A DNA stretch of 64,000 bases from Streptomyces albireticuli (GTDB lineage Bacteria; Actinomycetota; Actinomycetes; Streptomycetales; Streptomycetaceae): NCBI RefSeq assembly GCF_002192455.1, contig NZ_CP021744.1, forward strand, positions 7,216,501-7,280,500, written 5' to 3'. Positions 17,190 to 26,406 of this stretch are shown here, piece by piece. The notes under the pieces are model-generated. The model searched no databases and was not told where the DNA came from. It worked only from the letters and a program-made list of their open reading frames with translations. The position numbers and the translations under genes were made by a program. Within the stretch, counting starts at the first letter, position 1, and each line of letters begins with the position of its first letter.

Positions 17190-20100
17190 ATGGATCAGGT
17201 CCCCAAGGAGCTGCGGATCGCGGTGGCCATGCGCGGCGGAGTCAGCCTCGCCGTCTGGATGGGCGGGGGCTGCCGGGAGATCGCCGCGCTGCGCGGGGCG
17301 GCCCAGGACCGGGCGCGCGGTGCCGCCGCGCCGGGTGCCGAGGGCTACGGCGCGCTCCTGGACCTCTGCCGCTACGACGACGTGACCGTCGACGTCCTCG
17401 CCGGCACCAGCGCGGGGGGACTCAACGGCGCTCTCCTCGCCTGCCATCTGGCCTACGGCATGGAGTTCGGCGACAACATGCGCCGCCTGTGGCTGCGCCT
17501 GGGCGACCTGGAGTCCCTGACCCGCAGCCCCGGCACCCCGCGCCTGCCGGGCCTCCCGGAGCCGCCGGACTCCCCGCCGGACCTCCCGCGCGTCCCGGAC
17601 TCCCTGCTCCGCGGCGACGAGGTCTTCTACGAGCGGCTCGCCGACAGCCTCCTGACAGAGATCGGCAAGCAGCCCCCGGACCGGCCCGGCGGCGGCCCCG
17701 TACGCCTGATCCTCACGGCCACCCGGGTCACCCCCCGCCAGGACTGGGTGCGCCCCACCATCGGCCAGCCGCTGGAAGTGGGGCGCACCCGCGCCTTCTT
17801 CCGCTTCCGGCACCGGCCCGGCACCGCCTTCCTCACCGACTTCGGCAGCCCGTCCGGCCCCTGGCCCCCGGAGGACGCCGTACGCCGCCTCGCCTACGCC
17901 GCCCGCACGAGCTCGTCGTTCCCCGGCGCCTTCGAGCCGGGGCAGCCCTTCGTCGGCGCCCCCGGCAGCACGGTGCCGCCGCACGACCCGGACGTCGTCG
18001 ACATGAGCTCCGTCAGCAGCGAGGCGGGCCACGGCGAGGCGCCCGACGGCCGCCTCGAACTCGTCGACGGCGGCCTCCTGGACAACATCCCCGTCGCCTG
18101 GGCCGTCCGCGCCATCGCCGGCATGCCCGCGAAGGCGCCGGTCGACCGCTGGCTGCTCTATCTGCAACCCGAGCCCCCCATGCTCCCGGACGCCGTGGCG
18201 CACCCGGTTCAGCAGCGCCGGATGACCCGGCTGCTGCGGCTCGCCCGGCGGGCCTCGGCCATCAAGGCCGGCTCCGAGTCGCTCTGGGAGGACGCCGTCG
18301 ACCTGCGCGCCGCCCAGTCGGCCGCCGAGCAGCGGCAGGCCCCGGTGGCCGCCCTGCCCGCCACCGGGTGGGCGCGGGAGGCGCTCCGGCCCGGCCGGCT
18401 GGCCCGCCACCGGACGCTGACCGGGCGGGCCGAGGCCGACCGGTTCGCCCGTCTCCTGGAGGACCCGGCCGAGGTCACCGGCCCGGACCCGCTGCCCCTG
18501 CCACCGGGGCCCGGCCCGCTCGACGGCGGCGGCTCGCCCTTCTGCCTCCAGCGGCTGCGCCAGGCCGCCGACGGGCTCGCGCTCCCCGCGGAGCCCGGCT
18601 CGCTCGCGGACGTACGGGCGTACGGCATCTCGCCGCTGCCGCTGGCCCGCGCCGTGCGGCTGCTCTTCGACGGGATCCAGGCGGCGGAGGAGACCGGGCA
18701 GACCGTGTCCCCGGCCGCCCGCGAACGCCTGTACGCCTGCCGGCTGGCCGTCGCCACGCTGGTCGCCGTCCGGGACCGGCTGGTGCTCCGGCGCTTCCGC
18801 GAGTGCGGCGAGGAACCCGTCCGGCGGATCCGCGAGGCCACCGTCTGGCTGGGCGCGGTCATGGCCGAGGCGGGCACGCCGGGCCCCGAGGACGTGGCCG
18901 CCTGGCAGGAGTGGCCGGGCCGGCTGGCCGCCGCGGTCGCCGTCGCCAACCCCGCGACCGCCGACCTCGACGCCGACTGGCCCGAGGACCTCTACGGGCC
19001 GGTGTGGCGGCGCCTGGCCGCCCTGGGCCGCGAGATCGGGGCGGACGTGCGCCGGCCCGTGCCGGGCTTCGGGGGACTCCAGGGCGCCGGCCCGGACGGC
19101 GTGCTGGACGCGCTGCTCGCCGCCGAGGTGCTCATCGGGCCCCTGCGCCCCGACCCGCTGGGCGAACCCACCCGCATCCGCTTCCACACCGTGTCGGCCG
19201 CCAACTCCAGCTGGGCCACCCGGCAGGCCTTCCCCGCCGCCGCGGAGGACCTGGTCGACGCCAAGCTCGGCGGCAACGAGCTGCGCAACTTCGCCTCCTT
19301 CCTGAGCGTCCGCTGGCGGCTCAACGACTGGACCTGGGGACGGCTGGACACCGCCGCCTCGCTGGTGGACGTCGTCGCGACGGACGAGCGGCTGGCGAAG
19401 CTCTACACCGGCCCGGACGACCCGGCCCTCGCCGGCCTGCTCGACGCCCCGGTGGCCGCCGCGCCCACGGGAAGCCCCTGGGACCCCGTGCGCGCCGCCG
19501 TCACCGAGCGGATCCAGCGGCAGATCCTCGACGAGGAACTCCCGCTGCTCGAAAGCCTCCAGGAGGAAGGGCGCGACGAGCCCCTCGGGGCGGAGCCCGA
19601 CACACCCGTGCCGCCACCACCGCCGGACGACAGGCCGCTCGACGAGCGGCTGGTCCCCCTCGTCGAGGTCGGGGCCGAGCCGGTCGGCGAACTCGTCCGC
19701 CGGCCCGCGCCCCGGCGCGCCGCCCTGCGGCTCGGCCTCGTCGCCTGGCGGGCCCTCCAGCCCTCGGGCGACCGCCCGCGCACGTACGTGGCCCGGGGAC
19801 TGATGGAGCTGTTCCGGCCGCTCGTGTGCCTGCCGCTCGTCCTGTCCCTCGTCGCCCCGTCCGCGGCGCTCGCGGCGGCCGTGTGCGCCTGGTTCGCCGT
19901 CATGGCCGGCACCGGGGTCTGGTTCTCGTACCCCGCCCACCTCGCCGTCCTCGTCGGCGTCTCGCTGGCGGCCACCGGCCTCTGCCTCCACCACGCGGCG
20001 AAGGGCCGCCGCGCGCTGCTGCCCGGCTTCCTGGTCCCCCTCGGCGCGGGCCTCGTGGCGGCCTACGGATGGCTGGACCACCAGAGGGCGGAGCTGGGGC

Positions 20101-20417
20101 CCGCGAGCGTCTTCCTCGTCACCGCGCTCGGCTACGGCGGCGCCGTGGCCCTCGCCCTGGTCGCGGGGGTCGGCGTGCGGCGGGTCAGTGTGGTCACCCC
20201 CGTCCTGGCCGGCGTCGGCGCGGGCGCCGTCCAGGCCGCCGCGCACCCGCTGCCCGCCTGGGCGGCCTTCGCCGTGCTCTACGGGGTCCTGGCCGCCGGC
20301 GCCCTCGCCCTCACGTTCTTCTTCCCGCAGGACGACCCCGACGCGCGGGCGCCGGACCTCCACGACCTGGTGGAGGCCCCGGACGACCGGAGGCGCCCCG
20401 TGTCCGAGCCGGTGTAG
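17190..20417 (+). CDS. Patatin-like phospholipase with C-terminal membrane region (DUF3376 type)
   Basis: 1075 residues. The N-terminal patatin domain has the oxyanion stretch AVWMGGGCREI, the nucleophile motif GTSAGG (residues 72-77) and the catalytic Asp motif VDGGLLDNIP (near residue 293), a Ser-Asp dyad for lipid acyl hydrolysis. A long middle region (about 330-830) resembles the actinobacterial DUF3376 extension. The last ~200 residues hold seven or so hydrophobic segments ending in AALALTFFFP-like sequence, so the enzyme is probably anchored in the cytoplasmic membrane. The ATG at 17190 is clear, but no strong ribosome binding site is visible. Its lipid substrate is unknown. Confidence 0.85.
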   Translation: MDQVPKELRIAVAMRGGVSLAVWMGGGCREIAALRGAAQDRARGAAAPGAEGYGALLDLCRYDDVTVDVLAGTSAGGLNGALLACHLAYGMEFGDNMRRLWLRLGDLESLTRSPGTPRLPGLPEPPDSPPDLPRVPDSLLRGDEVFYERLADSLLTEIGKQPPDRPGGGPVRLILTATRVTPRQDWVRPTIGQPLEVGRTRAFFRFRHRPGTAFLTDFGSPSGPWPPEDAVRRLAYAARTSSSFPGAFEPGQPFVGAPGSTVPPHDPDVVDMSSVSSEAGHGEAPDGRLELVDGGLLDNIPVAWAVRAIAGMPAKAPVDRWLLYLQPEPPMLPDAVAHPVQQRRMTRLLRLARRASAIKAGSESLWEDAVDLRAAQSAAEQRQAPVAALPATGWAREALRPGRLARHRTLTGRAEADRFARLLEDPAEVTGPDPLPLPPGPGPLDGGGSPFCLQRLRQAADGLALPAEPGSLADVRAYGISPLPLARAVRLLFDGIQAAEETGQTVSPAARERLYACRLAVATLVAVRDRLVLRRFRECGEEPVRRIREATVWLGAVMAEAGTPGPEDVAAWQEWPGRLAAAVAVANPATADLDADWPEDLYGPVWRRLAALGREIGADVRRPVPGFGGLQGAGPDGVLDALLAAEVLIGPLRPDPLGEPTRIRFHTVSAANSSWATRQAFPAAAEDLVDAKLGGNELRNFASFLSVRWRLNDWTWGRLDTAASLVDVVATDERLAKLYTGPDDPALAGLLDAPVAAAPTGSPWDPVRAAVTERIQRQILDEELPLLESLQEEGRDEPLGAEPDTPVPPPPPDDRPLDERLVPLVEVGAEPVGELVRRPAPRRAALRLGLVAWRALQPSGDRPRTYVARGLMELFRPLVCLPLVLSLVAPSAALAAAVCAWFAVMAGTGVWFSYPAHLAVLVGVSLAATGLCLHHAAKGRRALLPGFLVPLGAGLVAAYGWLDHQRAELGPASVFLVTALGYGGAVALALVAGVGVRRVSVVTPVLAGVGAGAVQAAAHPLPAWAAFAVLYGVLAAGALALTFFFPQDDPDARAPDLHDLVEAPDDRRRPVSEPV

Positions 20418-20565
20418 GCAGGCCGGGGGGACCGGCCGACCGCCCGGCGGTTCCGCGCGTACACCGAACGGCGGCTTCCGGCCCTGGTGTTCCGCTGTGC
20501 GCACCATGGCCGGAAACCGCTTCCCGAGCCCGGCACACCGTGCGGTCTTAGGGGTTCCGAATGGC

Positions 20566-20593
20566 TTGACTTGACTTGTACATGCCCTATTTT
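20566..20593 (+). promoter_or_regulatory. Promoter candidate for the first DUF4360 gene
   Basis: TTGACT (20566-20571) and TATTTT (20588-20593) are 16 bases apart, close to the housekeeping SigHrdB consensus. It lies about 55 bases before the start codon. Confidence 0.6.
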
Positions 20594-20647
20594 CGTGGAG
20601 GCAAGGACAGGGCGGAGCGAGTCCGCAGAGTCGTGGGAGGGAACCCC

Positions 20648-21295
20648 ATGTTCAGACCGGTGATGATCGGTGGCGCGGCCGTGGCGCTGATGGCGGCCGC
20701 GTCGTTCTCACCGTCGGCGGCCGCCGCCGACGGGACCCCTCCGCCGGACAAGGTCGTGATCGACGTGGTGTCGGTCAACGGCTCGGGCTGCCCGGCCGGC
20801 ACGGCGGCGGTCGCGGTCGCCGGCGACAACACGGCGTTCACCGTGACCTACAGCGACTACCTCGCGCAGGTGGGCGTCGGCTCCCGGCCGACGGACTTCC
20901 GGAAGAACTGTCAGCTCGGTCTGAACATCCACGTCCCGCAGGGGTACACCTACGCGATAGCCAAGGCCGACTACCGGGGCTTCGCCCACCTCCAGCGGGG
21001 CGCCACGGGCCTGGAGAAGGCCAGCTACTACTTCCAGGGGATGTCGCAGACGACGTCCGTGACGCACCGCTTCACCGGCCCGCTCAGCGACAACTGGCGG
21101 ACGACCGACGTGACGGCGGCCGACGCCCTGGTCTACGCCCCGTGCGGCGCGCAGCGGATCCTCAACGTCAACACCGAGCTCCGGGTCGGCGCCGGCACCT
21201 CCGACACCGACACGACCAACAGCTTCATGGCGATGGACTCCACGGACGGCAGCGTCAACACGCTCTACCACTTCTCCTGGAAGGAGTGCCCCTGA
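20648..21295 (+). CDS. Secreted DUF4360-family protein, copy 1
   Basis: 215 residues from ATG 20648 (GGGAGGG 7 bases upstream). A signal peptide covers about residues 1-27 (ending AAAADG). The mature part is a DUF4360 domain: PDKVVIDVVSVNGSGCPAG, then TDFRKNCQLGLNIHVPQG, the aromatic stretch ASYYFQGMSQTT, and a conserved end with APCG and KECP. Four cysteines probably form two disulfides. The biological role of the family is unknown in bacteria; in fungi and actinobacteria it is a small secreted protein. A near duplicate follows at 21476. Confidence 0.82.
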   Translation: MFRPVMIGGAAVALMAAASFSPSAAAADGTPPPDKVVIDVVSVNGSGCPAGTAAVAVAGDNTAFTVTYSDYLAQVGVGSRPTDFRKNCQLGLNIHVPQGYTYAIAKADYRGFAHLQRGATGLEKASYYFQGMSQTTSVTHRFTGPLSDNWRTTDVTAADALVYAPCGAQRILNVNTELRVGAGTSDTDTTNSFMAMDSTDGSVNTLYHFSWKECP

Positions 21296-21336
21296 CCGGT
21301 CGCGCCGGGCGCGCACGGCGGGGAACCTCACGCTTG

Positions 21337-21373
21337 TGCCCGGTGATCCGCCCCGCGGGCGGGTCACCGGGCA
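21337..21373 (+). terminator. Terminator hairpin between the two DUF4360 genes
   Basis: 17-bp arms with one mismatch (TGCCCGGTGATCCGCCC / GGGCGGGTCACCGGGCA) around a 3-base loop, so the two copies are probably separate transcripts. Confidence 0.65.
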
Positions 21374-21475
21374 CCGTGGTATCGGCTCAACCTGTGCTGT
21401 ACACATCCGGTGACCGATGGTGGCATGAGCACATCAGATGCTCGAACGGGCCGTGGGGCAGTGGGAGGGATCTCC

Positions 21476-22198
21476 ATGTTCGGACCGGAGTTCAGACGGG
21501 AGCGCGGGGCGGGCCTCGGACCGGTGTGCGGAAGGCTGCGCGGAGCGGTGACGAGACCGGTGGTCGTGGGTGGCGCGGCGGGGCTGCTGCTCGCGGTGTC
21601 GGCGTCGCCCGGGGCGGCGGCCACGGACGGGGTGCCGCCGCCGGACAAGATCGTGATCGATGTGGTGTCCGTGAACGGCTCCGGCTGCCCCGCCGGATCG
21701 GCCAACGTGGCCGTCTCACCGGACAACCAGGCCTTCACCGTGTCGTACAGCAGCTACGTCGCACAGGTGGGCGTCGGTTCCAAGCCGACGGACGCCCGGA
21801 AGAACTGTCAGCTCAGCCTGAACGTCCATGTCCCCCAAGGTTTCACCTACGCCGTCGCCAAGGCCGACTACCGCGGGTTCGCACACCTGGAGAAGGGGGC
21901 CACCGCCCTCCAGCGGGCCACCTACTACTTCCAGGGCATGTCGCAGACCGCCTACATGAACCACCCGTTCGCCGGGCCGCTCAACGACGGCTGGCAGACC
22001 TCCGACACCACGGAGATCGACGCGCTGATCTACGCGCCGTGCGGTGCCGTGCGGTACTTCAACATCAACACCGAGCTGCGGGTGGAAGCGGGCACCTCCG
22101 ACCCGGCGAAGACCAACAGCTTCATGGCGATGGACTCCACGGACGGCAGCATCAACACCCTTTACCACTTCGCCTGGAAGCAGTGCCCCGCGCGCTGA
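21476..22198 (+). CDS. Secreted DUF4360-family protein, copy 2
   Basis: 240 residues from ATG 21476 (GGGAGGGA upstream). It is a paralogue of the preceding gene: after a longer basic N-terminus and signal peptide (about 1-50) it carries the same blocks PDKIVIDVVSVNGSGCPAG, DARKNCQLSLNVHVPQG, TYYFQGMSQTAY and TNSFMAMDSTDGSINTLYHF, with the same four cysteines. The arrangement shows a tandem duplication followed by divergence mainly in the N-terminus. The function is unknown; secretion is inferred from the signal peptide. Confidence 0.82.
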   Translation: MFGPEFRRERGAGLGPVCGRLRGAVTRPVVVGGAAGLLLAVSASPGAAATDGVPPPDKIVIDVVSVNGSGCPAGSANVAVSPDNQAFTVSYSSYVAQVGVGSKPTDARKNCQLSLNVHVPQGFTYAVAKADYRGFAHLEKGATALQRATYYFQGMSQTAYMNHPFAGPLNDGWQTSDTTEIDALIYAPCGAVRYFNINTELRVEAGTSDPAKTNSFMAMDSTDGSINTLYHFAWKQCPAR

Positions 22199-22669
22199 AC
22201 CGGTCCCGCGCGGCGGGCCCACCGCGCCCGGCCGTCACTCCTCGACGCCCCGTCCTCGCTCTGGCGTACGGACGGCTGCTTACGAAGGGGGTTGCACCAC
22301 CGCGCACTTCGTAGGAACGCGTACGCGTCAAGCGCGGGTGGCGCGCGCCTTCGCGAACGCCCCGCCGGCGGGGACCATGGGAGAGGCGCCGCTTGTCCGC
22401 CTGCCCTTTTCCCGGGGAACGGCGGGGACACCGGCGCGCCGTGTGCCGGCCGGGGCGTCCGGCGGCGGCGCGGACCGGCAAGGGGCACCGACCGGCAAGC
22501 GGTACGGATCAGCGAAGGTACGGAGGGAGTTCCCGCACGGCTGCCGGCGCCGACGGGCGGTCGGCCGGACCGAGGGCAAGAGCGCGCGTCACCAGGAGCA
22601 ACCCCGGCACCGGGCAGCACCGCTCCCCGGCGTCGGGTCCCCTTCCGCCGAGCCAGGCCAGGAGATGCC
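22199..22669. other. Intergenic region, 471 bases, no gene supported
   Basis: Two palindromic signals are visible: TACGAAG (22281-22287) with CTTCGTA (22307-22313), 19 bases apart, and the perfect 12-mer ACGCGTACGCGT (22317-22328). They could belong to the promoter of the cis-prenyltransferase gene. The open frame running through here into the prenyltransferase lacks a ribosome binding site and any recognisable domain upstream of 22670. Confidence 0.45.
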
Positions 22670-23422
22670 ATGAGCCTCACCACCGGTAGCGGCGACACCC
22701 TCGTGCCTCCCGTGGCCGGCGGCAGGCCCCTGCTGCGCCACCTGGCCGTGATCCTGGACGGCAACCGCCGCTGGGCCCACGACCGCGGCCTCCCCACCCT
22801 GGCGGGGTACCAGCGGGGCGGCCGGCGCGTCCTGGACCTGCTCTCCTGGTGCCGCGGCGCAGAAGAGATCGAGACCGTCACCCTCTGGCCGCTGTCGATC
22901 GAGAACCTCCACCGGCCGCACGAGGAGCTGACCGGCCTCCTGCACGTCATCATGAGCATCGCCGAGGAGATAGCCGCCACCGGGCACTGGCGCATCCGGA
23001 TCATCGGCGCCCCGGAGGTGCTGCCCGCCCGGCTCGCCGACGGGCTGGTCCGGCTGGCCCGCCGGTCGGGACGCCGCTCCGACCCGGTCGTCAACATCGC
23101 CGTCGCCTACGGCGGCCGCGACGAGATCACGCGGGCCGTGCGGAACCTCTTCCTCGCCCACCGGGAGGCGGGCACCCTGCCCGTCCTGGCCGACGGCATC
23201 CGGCCCGAGGAGTTCGACCACTACCTGGACACCTCGGGCCAGCCCGACCCCGACCTGGTGATCCGCACCTCGGGGGAGCAGCGCCTGTCCGGGTTCATGC
23301 CCTGGCAGACCGTCTACTCGGAGTTCTACTTCTGCCCCGTCCACTGGCCGGAGTTCGACAAGAGCGAGTTCGACAAGGCACTGGGGTACTACCGCACCCG
23401 CCACCGCCGTCTGGGCCTGTAG
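22670..23422 (+). CDS. cis-Prenyltransferase (isoprenyl diphosphate synthase, UppS family)
   Basis: 250 residues from ATG 22670 with AGGAGA upstream. The catalytic Asp lies in ILDGNRRWAHDRG (Asp30), and the diphosphate-binding motif is RTSGEQRLSGFMPWQTVYSE at about residues 198-217. The family condenses isopentenyl diphosphate in cis to make farnesyl to undecaprenyl diphosphates in the cytoplasm or at the membrane. The SGFMPWQ variant resembles short-chain (Z,E)-farnesyl diphosphate synthases as much as UppS, so product length is uncertain. No terpene cyclase is adjacent, so a housekeeping paralogue or a lost pathway are both possible. Confidence 0.82.
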   Translation: MSLTTGSGDTLVPPVAGGRPLLRHLAVILDGNRRWAHDRGLPTLAGYQRGGRRVLDLLSWCRGAEEIETVTLWPLSIENLHRPHEELTGLLHVIMSIAEEIAATGHWRIRIIGAPEVLPARLADGLVRLARRSGRRSDPVVNIAVAYGGRDEITRAVRNLFLAHREAGTLPVLADGIRPEEFDHYLDTSGQPDPDLVIRTSGEQRLSGFMPWQTVYSEFYFCPVHWPEFDKSEFDKALGYYRTRHRRLGL

Positions 23423-23500
23423 AGGCCACCGGACGACCACGCCCCGCCCCGCCATGTCCCGCCGTTGTCCCGCCCGGCGAAGGGTGATCACCCGTGGAAG

Positions 23501-23519
23501 TTAGGTTAGCCTAAGCTAA
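23501..23519. promoter_or_regulatory. Iron box upstream of argJ
   Basis: TTAGGTTAGCCTAAGCTAA, an imperfect 19-bp palindrome matching the IdeR/DmdR operator pattern TTAGGTTAGGCTnACCTAA. It is 45 bases before the argJ start, so this paralogue is probably repressed by iron. Confidence 0.82.
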
Positions 23520-23564
23520 GCCTCGTCGGGGGTGGTGGGACAGCGACATCACGGGAGCGGCTCC

Positions 23565-24716
23565 ATGAGCGTCACGGCAGCGAAGGGTTTCACGGCGGCG
23601 GGTATCGCGGCCGGGATCAAGGAGAGCGGTGACGCCGATCTCGCCCTGGTGGTGAACGAGGGGCCGAGGCCGGCGGCGGCGGGGGTGTTCACGGCGAACC
23701 GTGTGAAGGCCGCTCCGGTGCTGTGGTCGGAGCGGGTCCTCAAGGGGGGCCGGGTCTCGGCGGTGGTGCTGAACTCGGGTGGGGCGAACGCCTGCACCGG
23801 CCCGCGGGGCTTCCAGGACACCCGTGCCACCGCGGAGAAGGCGGCGGAGGTGCTGGGCCACAGCGCGGGGGAGATCGCGGTGGCCTCCACCGGGCTGATC
23901 GGTGTGTACCTGCCGATGGACAAGCTGCTGCCCGGGATCGGGAAGGCGGCCGCCGAGTTGTCCGCCCATGGCGGGGAGAGCGCGGCGCTGGCGATCAAGA
24001 CGACGGACACCGTCCACAAGACCGCCGTGTACGAGGGGGAGGGCTGGACGGTGGGCGGCATGGCCAAGGGTGCGGGCATGCTCGCGCCGGGGCTCGCCAC
24101 GATGCTCGTGGTGCTGACCACCGACGCCGATCTCGGTGCCCCCGCCCTCGACGCGGCGCTGCGGGCCTCGACGCGGACCACGTTCGACCGGATCGACTCC
24201 GACGGCTGTATGTCGACCAATGACACGGTGCTGCTGCTGGCGTCGGGTGCCTCGGAAGTGGTGCCGGACGCGGGGGAGTTCGCGGAGGCGGTGCGGGTGG
24301 TGTGCGACGACCTGGCGCGGCAGCTGATCGGGGACGCGGAAGGTGCGTCGAAGGACATCCGTATCGAGGTGGTCGGCGCGGCGAGCGAGGACGACGCGGT
24401 GGAGGTGGGGCGTTCCCTGGCGCGGAACAATCTGCTGAAGTGCGCGATCCACGGTGAGGACCCCAACTGGGGGCGGGTGCTGTCCGCGATCGGCACGACC
24501 TCGGCGGTCTTCGACCCGGACCGGCTCAACGTGGCCATCAACGACGTCTGGGTCTGCCGTAACGGCTCCATCGGGGCCGACCGCGACCTCGTCGACATGC
24601 GGGGCCGGGAGGTCCGTATCACGGCCGACCTGGCGGCGGGTGGGGAGACGGCGGTGATCTGGGCCAACGACCTGACCGCGGAGTACGTGCACGAGAACAG
24701 CGCGTACAGCTCCTGA
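23565..24716 (+). CDS. argJ: ArgJ: glutamate N-acetyltransferase / ornithine acetyltransferase, iron-controlled paralogue
   Basis: 383 residues. The self-cleavage site is intact, GAGMLAPGLATML, with the nucleophile Thr179. The DRIDSDGCMSTNDTV block and HGEDPNWGRVLSAIG near the C-terminus are also family signatures. ArgJ moves the acetyl group from N-acetylornithine to glutamate, releasing ornithine in the cytoplasm. The ATG at 23565 was chosen over the upstream GTG because the family starts here. An iron box precedes it, and ornithine N5-oxygenase follows, so its likely job is to supply ornithine for the siderophore, which needs three ornithine units per molecule. The rest of an arginine operon is absent. 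Confidence 0.9.
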   Translation: MSVTAAKGFTAAGIAAGIKESGDADLALVVNEGPRPAAAGVFTANRVKAAPVLWSERVLKGGRVSAVVLNSGGANACTGPRGFQDTRATAEKAAEVLGHSAGEIAVASTGLIGVYLPMDKLLPGIGKAAAELSAHGGESAALAIKTTDTVHKTAVYEGEGWTVGGMAKGAGMLAPGLATMLVVLTTDADLGAPALDAALRASTRTTFDRIDSDGCMSTNDTVLLLASGASEVVPDAGEFAEAVRVVCDDLARQLIGDAEGASKDIRIEVVGAASEDDAVEVGRSLARNNLLKCAIHGEDPNWGRVLSAIGTTSAVFDPDRLNVAINDVWVCRNGSIGADRDLVDMRGREVRITADLAAGGETAVIWANDLTAEYVHENSAYSS

Positions 24717-24779
24717 GCGGTGCGGCGGCCGGCGCCGCCGCCCTGTCCCCGGTCCTCAAATGCCGAACGGGCCGGGGAC

Positions 24780-24810
24780 TTGACATATAAGCCGACCAGA
24801 AAGTTAGGTT
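24780..24810 (+). promoter_or_regulatory. Promoter candidate overlapping the iron box of the ornithine oxygenase
   Basis: TTGACA (24780-24785) and TAGGTT (24805-24810), 19 bases apart. The -10 candidate lies inside the iron box, so repressor binding would block it. Confidence 0.5.
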
Positions 24811-24822
24811 AGGCTTACCTAA
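24804..24822. promoter_or_regulatory. Iron box upstream of the ornithine oxygenase
   Basis: TTAGGTTAGGCTTACCTAA, nearly ideal IdeR/DmdR operator, 66 bases before the start codon. Confidence 0.88.
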
Positions 24823-24888
24823 ACATCAACTTCTTGCGCTGCCCACTGGAGCTCTCGTGGGGCCGGGCGGCACAGCGAAAGGACGAGC

Positions 24889-26253
24889 ATGTCGGCACGG
24901 CGCGGGGACACCGCACTCACGGGCGGCGGCCCCATCGACGATCTGGTCGGCATAGGCTTCGGCCCCGCCAATCTCGCCCTGGCCATCGCGATCGACGGCC
25001 ACAACCGCCGGCACCCCGGCAGCCCGCTGCGCGCCGGATTCCTGGAGCGCCAGGAGCGGTTCGGCTGGCACCAGGGGATGCTCCTCGAAGGCGCCACCAT
25101 GCAGGTGTCGTTCCTCAAGGACCTCGTCACCATGCGGGACCCCGGCAGCCGGTTCTCCTTCCTGCATTACCTTCAGGAGCGCGGCCGGCTCGCCGACTTC
25201 ATCAACCAGAAGAGCTTCTACCCCACCCGGATCGAGTTCCACGACTACTTCGAGTGGTGCGCCGCCGAGTTCGACCGGTCCGTCGGGTACGGCCGTACCG
25301 CTGTCGCCGTGCGGCCGGTGACGGGCGACGACGGGACCGTGGAGAGTGTCGGCGTCGTGCACCGCGCCGTGGCCGGCCCGGCCGGCGAGGCCGTCCGGCG
25401 CGCCCGCAACGTCGTGCTCGGCACCGGGCTGACCCCGCGCGTCCCGGACGGCGTCAGCCTCGGCCCGCACGTCTGGCACAACCGTGATCTGCTGTTCCGC
25501 GCACCAGAACTGACGGTCCGTCCGCACCGCCGCTTCGTCGTGGTCGGCGCGGGCCAGTCCGCCGCCGAGACCGCCGACTACCTGCACCGCTCCTTCCCCG
25601 ACGCCGAGGTCTGCGCGGTCTTCTCCCGCTACGGCTACAGCCCGGCCGACGACAGCCCCTTCGCCAACCGCATCTTCGACCCGGCCGCCGTGGACCACTT
25701 CTACGACGCCCCCGAGGACACCAAGCGGGCACTGCTCGGCTACCACGCCAATACCAACTACTCCGTCGTCGACGGCGACCTGATCGAGCAGCTCTACCGC
25801 ACCGCCTACCAGGAGAAGGTCCAGGGCCACGAACGGCTGCGCATCCTCAACGCGACCCGCCTCACGGCCGTCCAGGACATCCCCGGCGGCGCCCGCGCGG
25901 TGATCCGCTCCCTGACCGCGGACGAGGACCTGGTGCTCGACTGCGACGCCGTGGTGCTCGCCACCGGCTACCGGCCGGCCGACCCCCGGGACCTGCTCGG
26001 CGACCTGGCCGCCGAGTGCCTCACCGATGGCCTCGGCCGGCTGCGCGTGGGCCGCGACCACCGGGTGCTGACCACCGACCGGGTCCGCGCCGGCATCTAC
26101 CTCCAGGGCGGCACCGAGCACACCCACGGCATCACCTCGTCGCTGCTCTCCACACTGGCCGTCCGCTCGGGCGAGATGTGCGACTCGCTGCTGCTGCGCC
26201 GCGCCGAACAGGACGTACCCGCCGGTGACCTGACGGCCGTACCGCTCGGCTGA
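24889..26253 (+). CDS. L-ornithine N5-monooxygenase (SidA/PvdA/CchB family)
   Basis: 454 residues. The FAD motif GIGFGPANLA is at residues 21-30, the substrate-region signature MQVSFLKDLVTMRDP near residue 70, the NADPH motif VVGAGQSAAE near residues 218-227, and the late ATGYRP motif near residue 358. The enzyme hydroxylates the side-chain nitrogen of ornithine with NADPH and O2, the first committed step of hydroxamate siderophores. The ATG at 24889 has GAAAGGACG upstream. It has its own iron box and ends at a strong terminator. The formyltransferase that should act next is encoded nearby on the other strand. Confidence 0.92.
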   Translation: MSARRGDTALTGGGPIDDLVGIGFGPANLALAIAIDGHNRRHPGSPLRAGFLERQERFGWHQGMLLEGATMQVSFLKDLVTMRDPGSRFSFLHYLQERGRLADFINQKSFYPTRIEFHDYFEWCAAEFDRSVGYGRTAVAVRPVTGDDGTVESVGVVHRAVAGPAGEAVRRARNVVLGTGLTPRVPDGVSLGPHVWHNRDLLFRAPELTVRPHRRFVVVGAGQSAAETADYLHRSFPDAEVCAVFSRYGYSPADDSPFANRIFDPAAVDHFYDAPEDTKRALLGYHANTNYSVVDGDLIEQLYRTAYQEKVQGHERLRILNATRLTAVQDIPGGARAVIRSLTADEDLVLDCDAVVLATGYRPADPRDLLGDLAAECLTDGLGRLRVGRDHRVLTTDRVRAGIYLQGGTEHTHGITSSLLSTLAVRSGEMCDSLLLRRAEQDVPAGDLTAVPLG

Positions 26254-26267
26254 CCCCGGCCGCTACC

Positions 26268-26311
26268 GCGCCGCACAGCCCTCCCGGGTCTCCGGGAGGG
26301 CTGTGCGGCGC
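26268..26311 (+). terminator. Terminator hairpin after the ornithine oxygenase
   Basis: Perfect 20-bp arms starting GCGCCGCACAG at 26268 and ending at 26311, 4-base loop GTCT, directly after the gene. Confidence 0.8.
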
Positions 26312-26336
26312 TTCCGCCACAACGCCGGGAACGACG

Positions 26337-26395
26337 TCGCCGCCCGGAAGCCGTGGGCCCTCGTCCAACGAGGGCCCACGGCTTCCGGGCGGCGA
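26337..26395 (-). terminator. Exceptionally long terminator hairpin for the minus-strand operon
   Basis: Perfect 28-bp arms (26337-26364 and 26368-26395) around a 3-base loop CCA, just past the stop codon of the convergent GNAT gene. Confidence 0.8.
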
Positions 26396-26406
26396 GGAGG
26401 CGGGCG

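Noticed and set aside
17139..20507. Open frame antisense to the patatin-like gene (about 1120 codons)
   Set aside because: Low-complexity Gly/Val/Arg-rich translation without motifs; the plus-strand frame has the patatin catalytic motifs.
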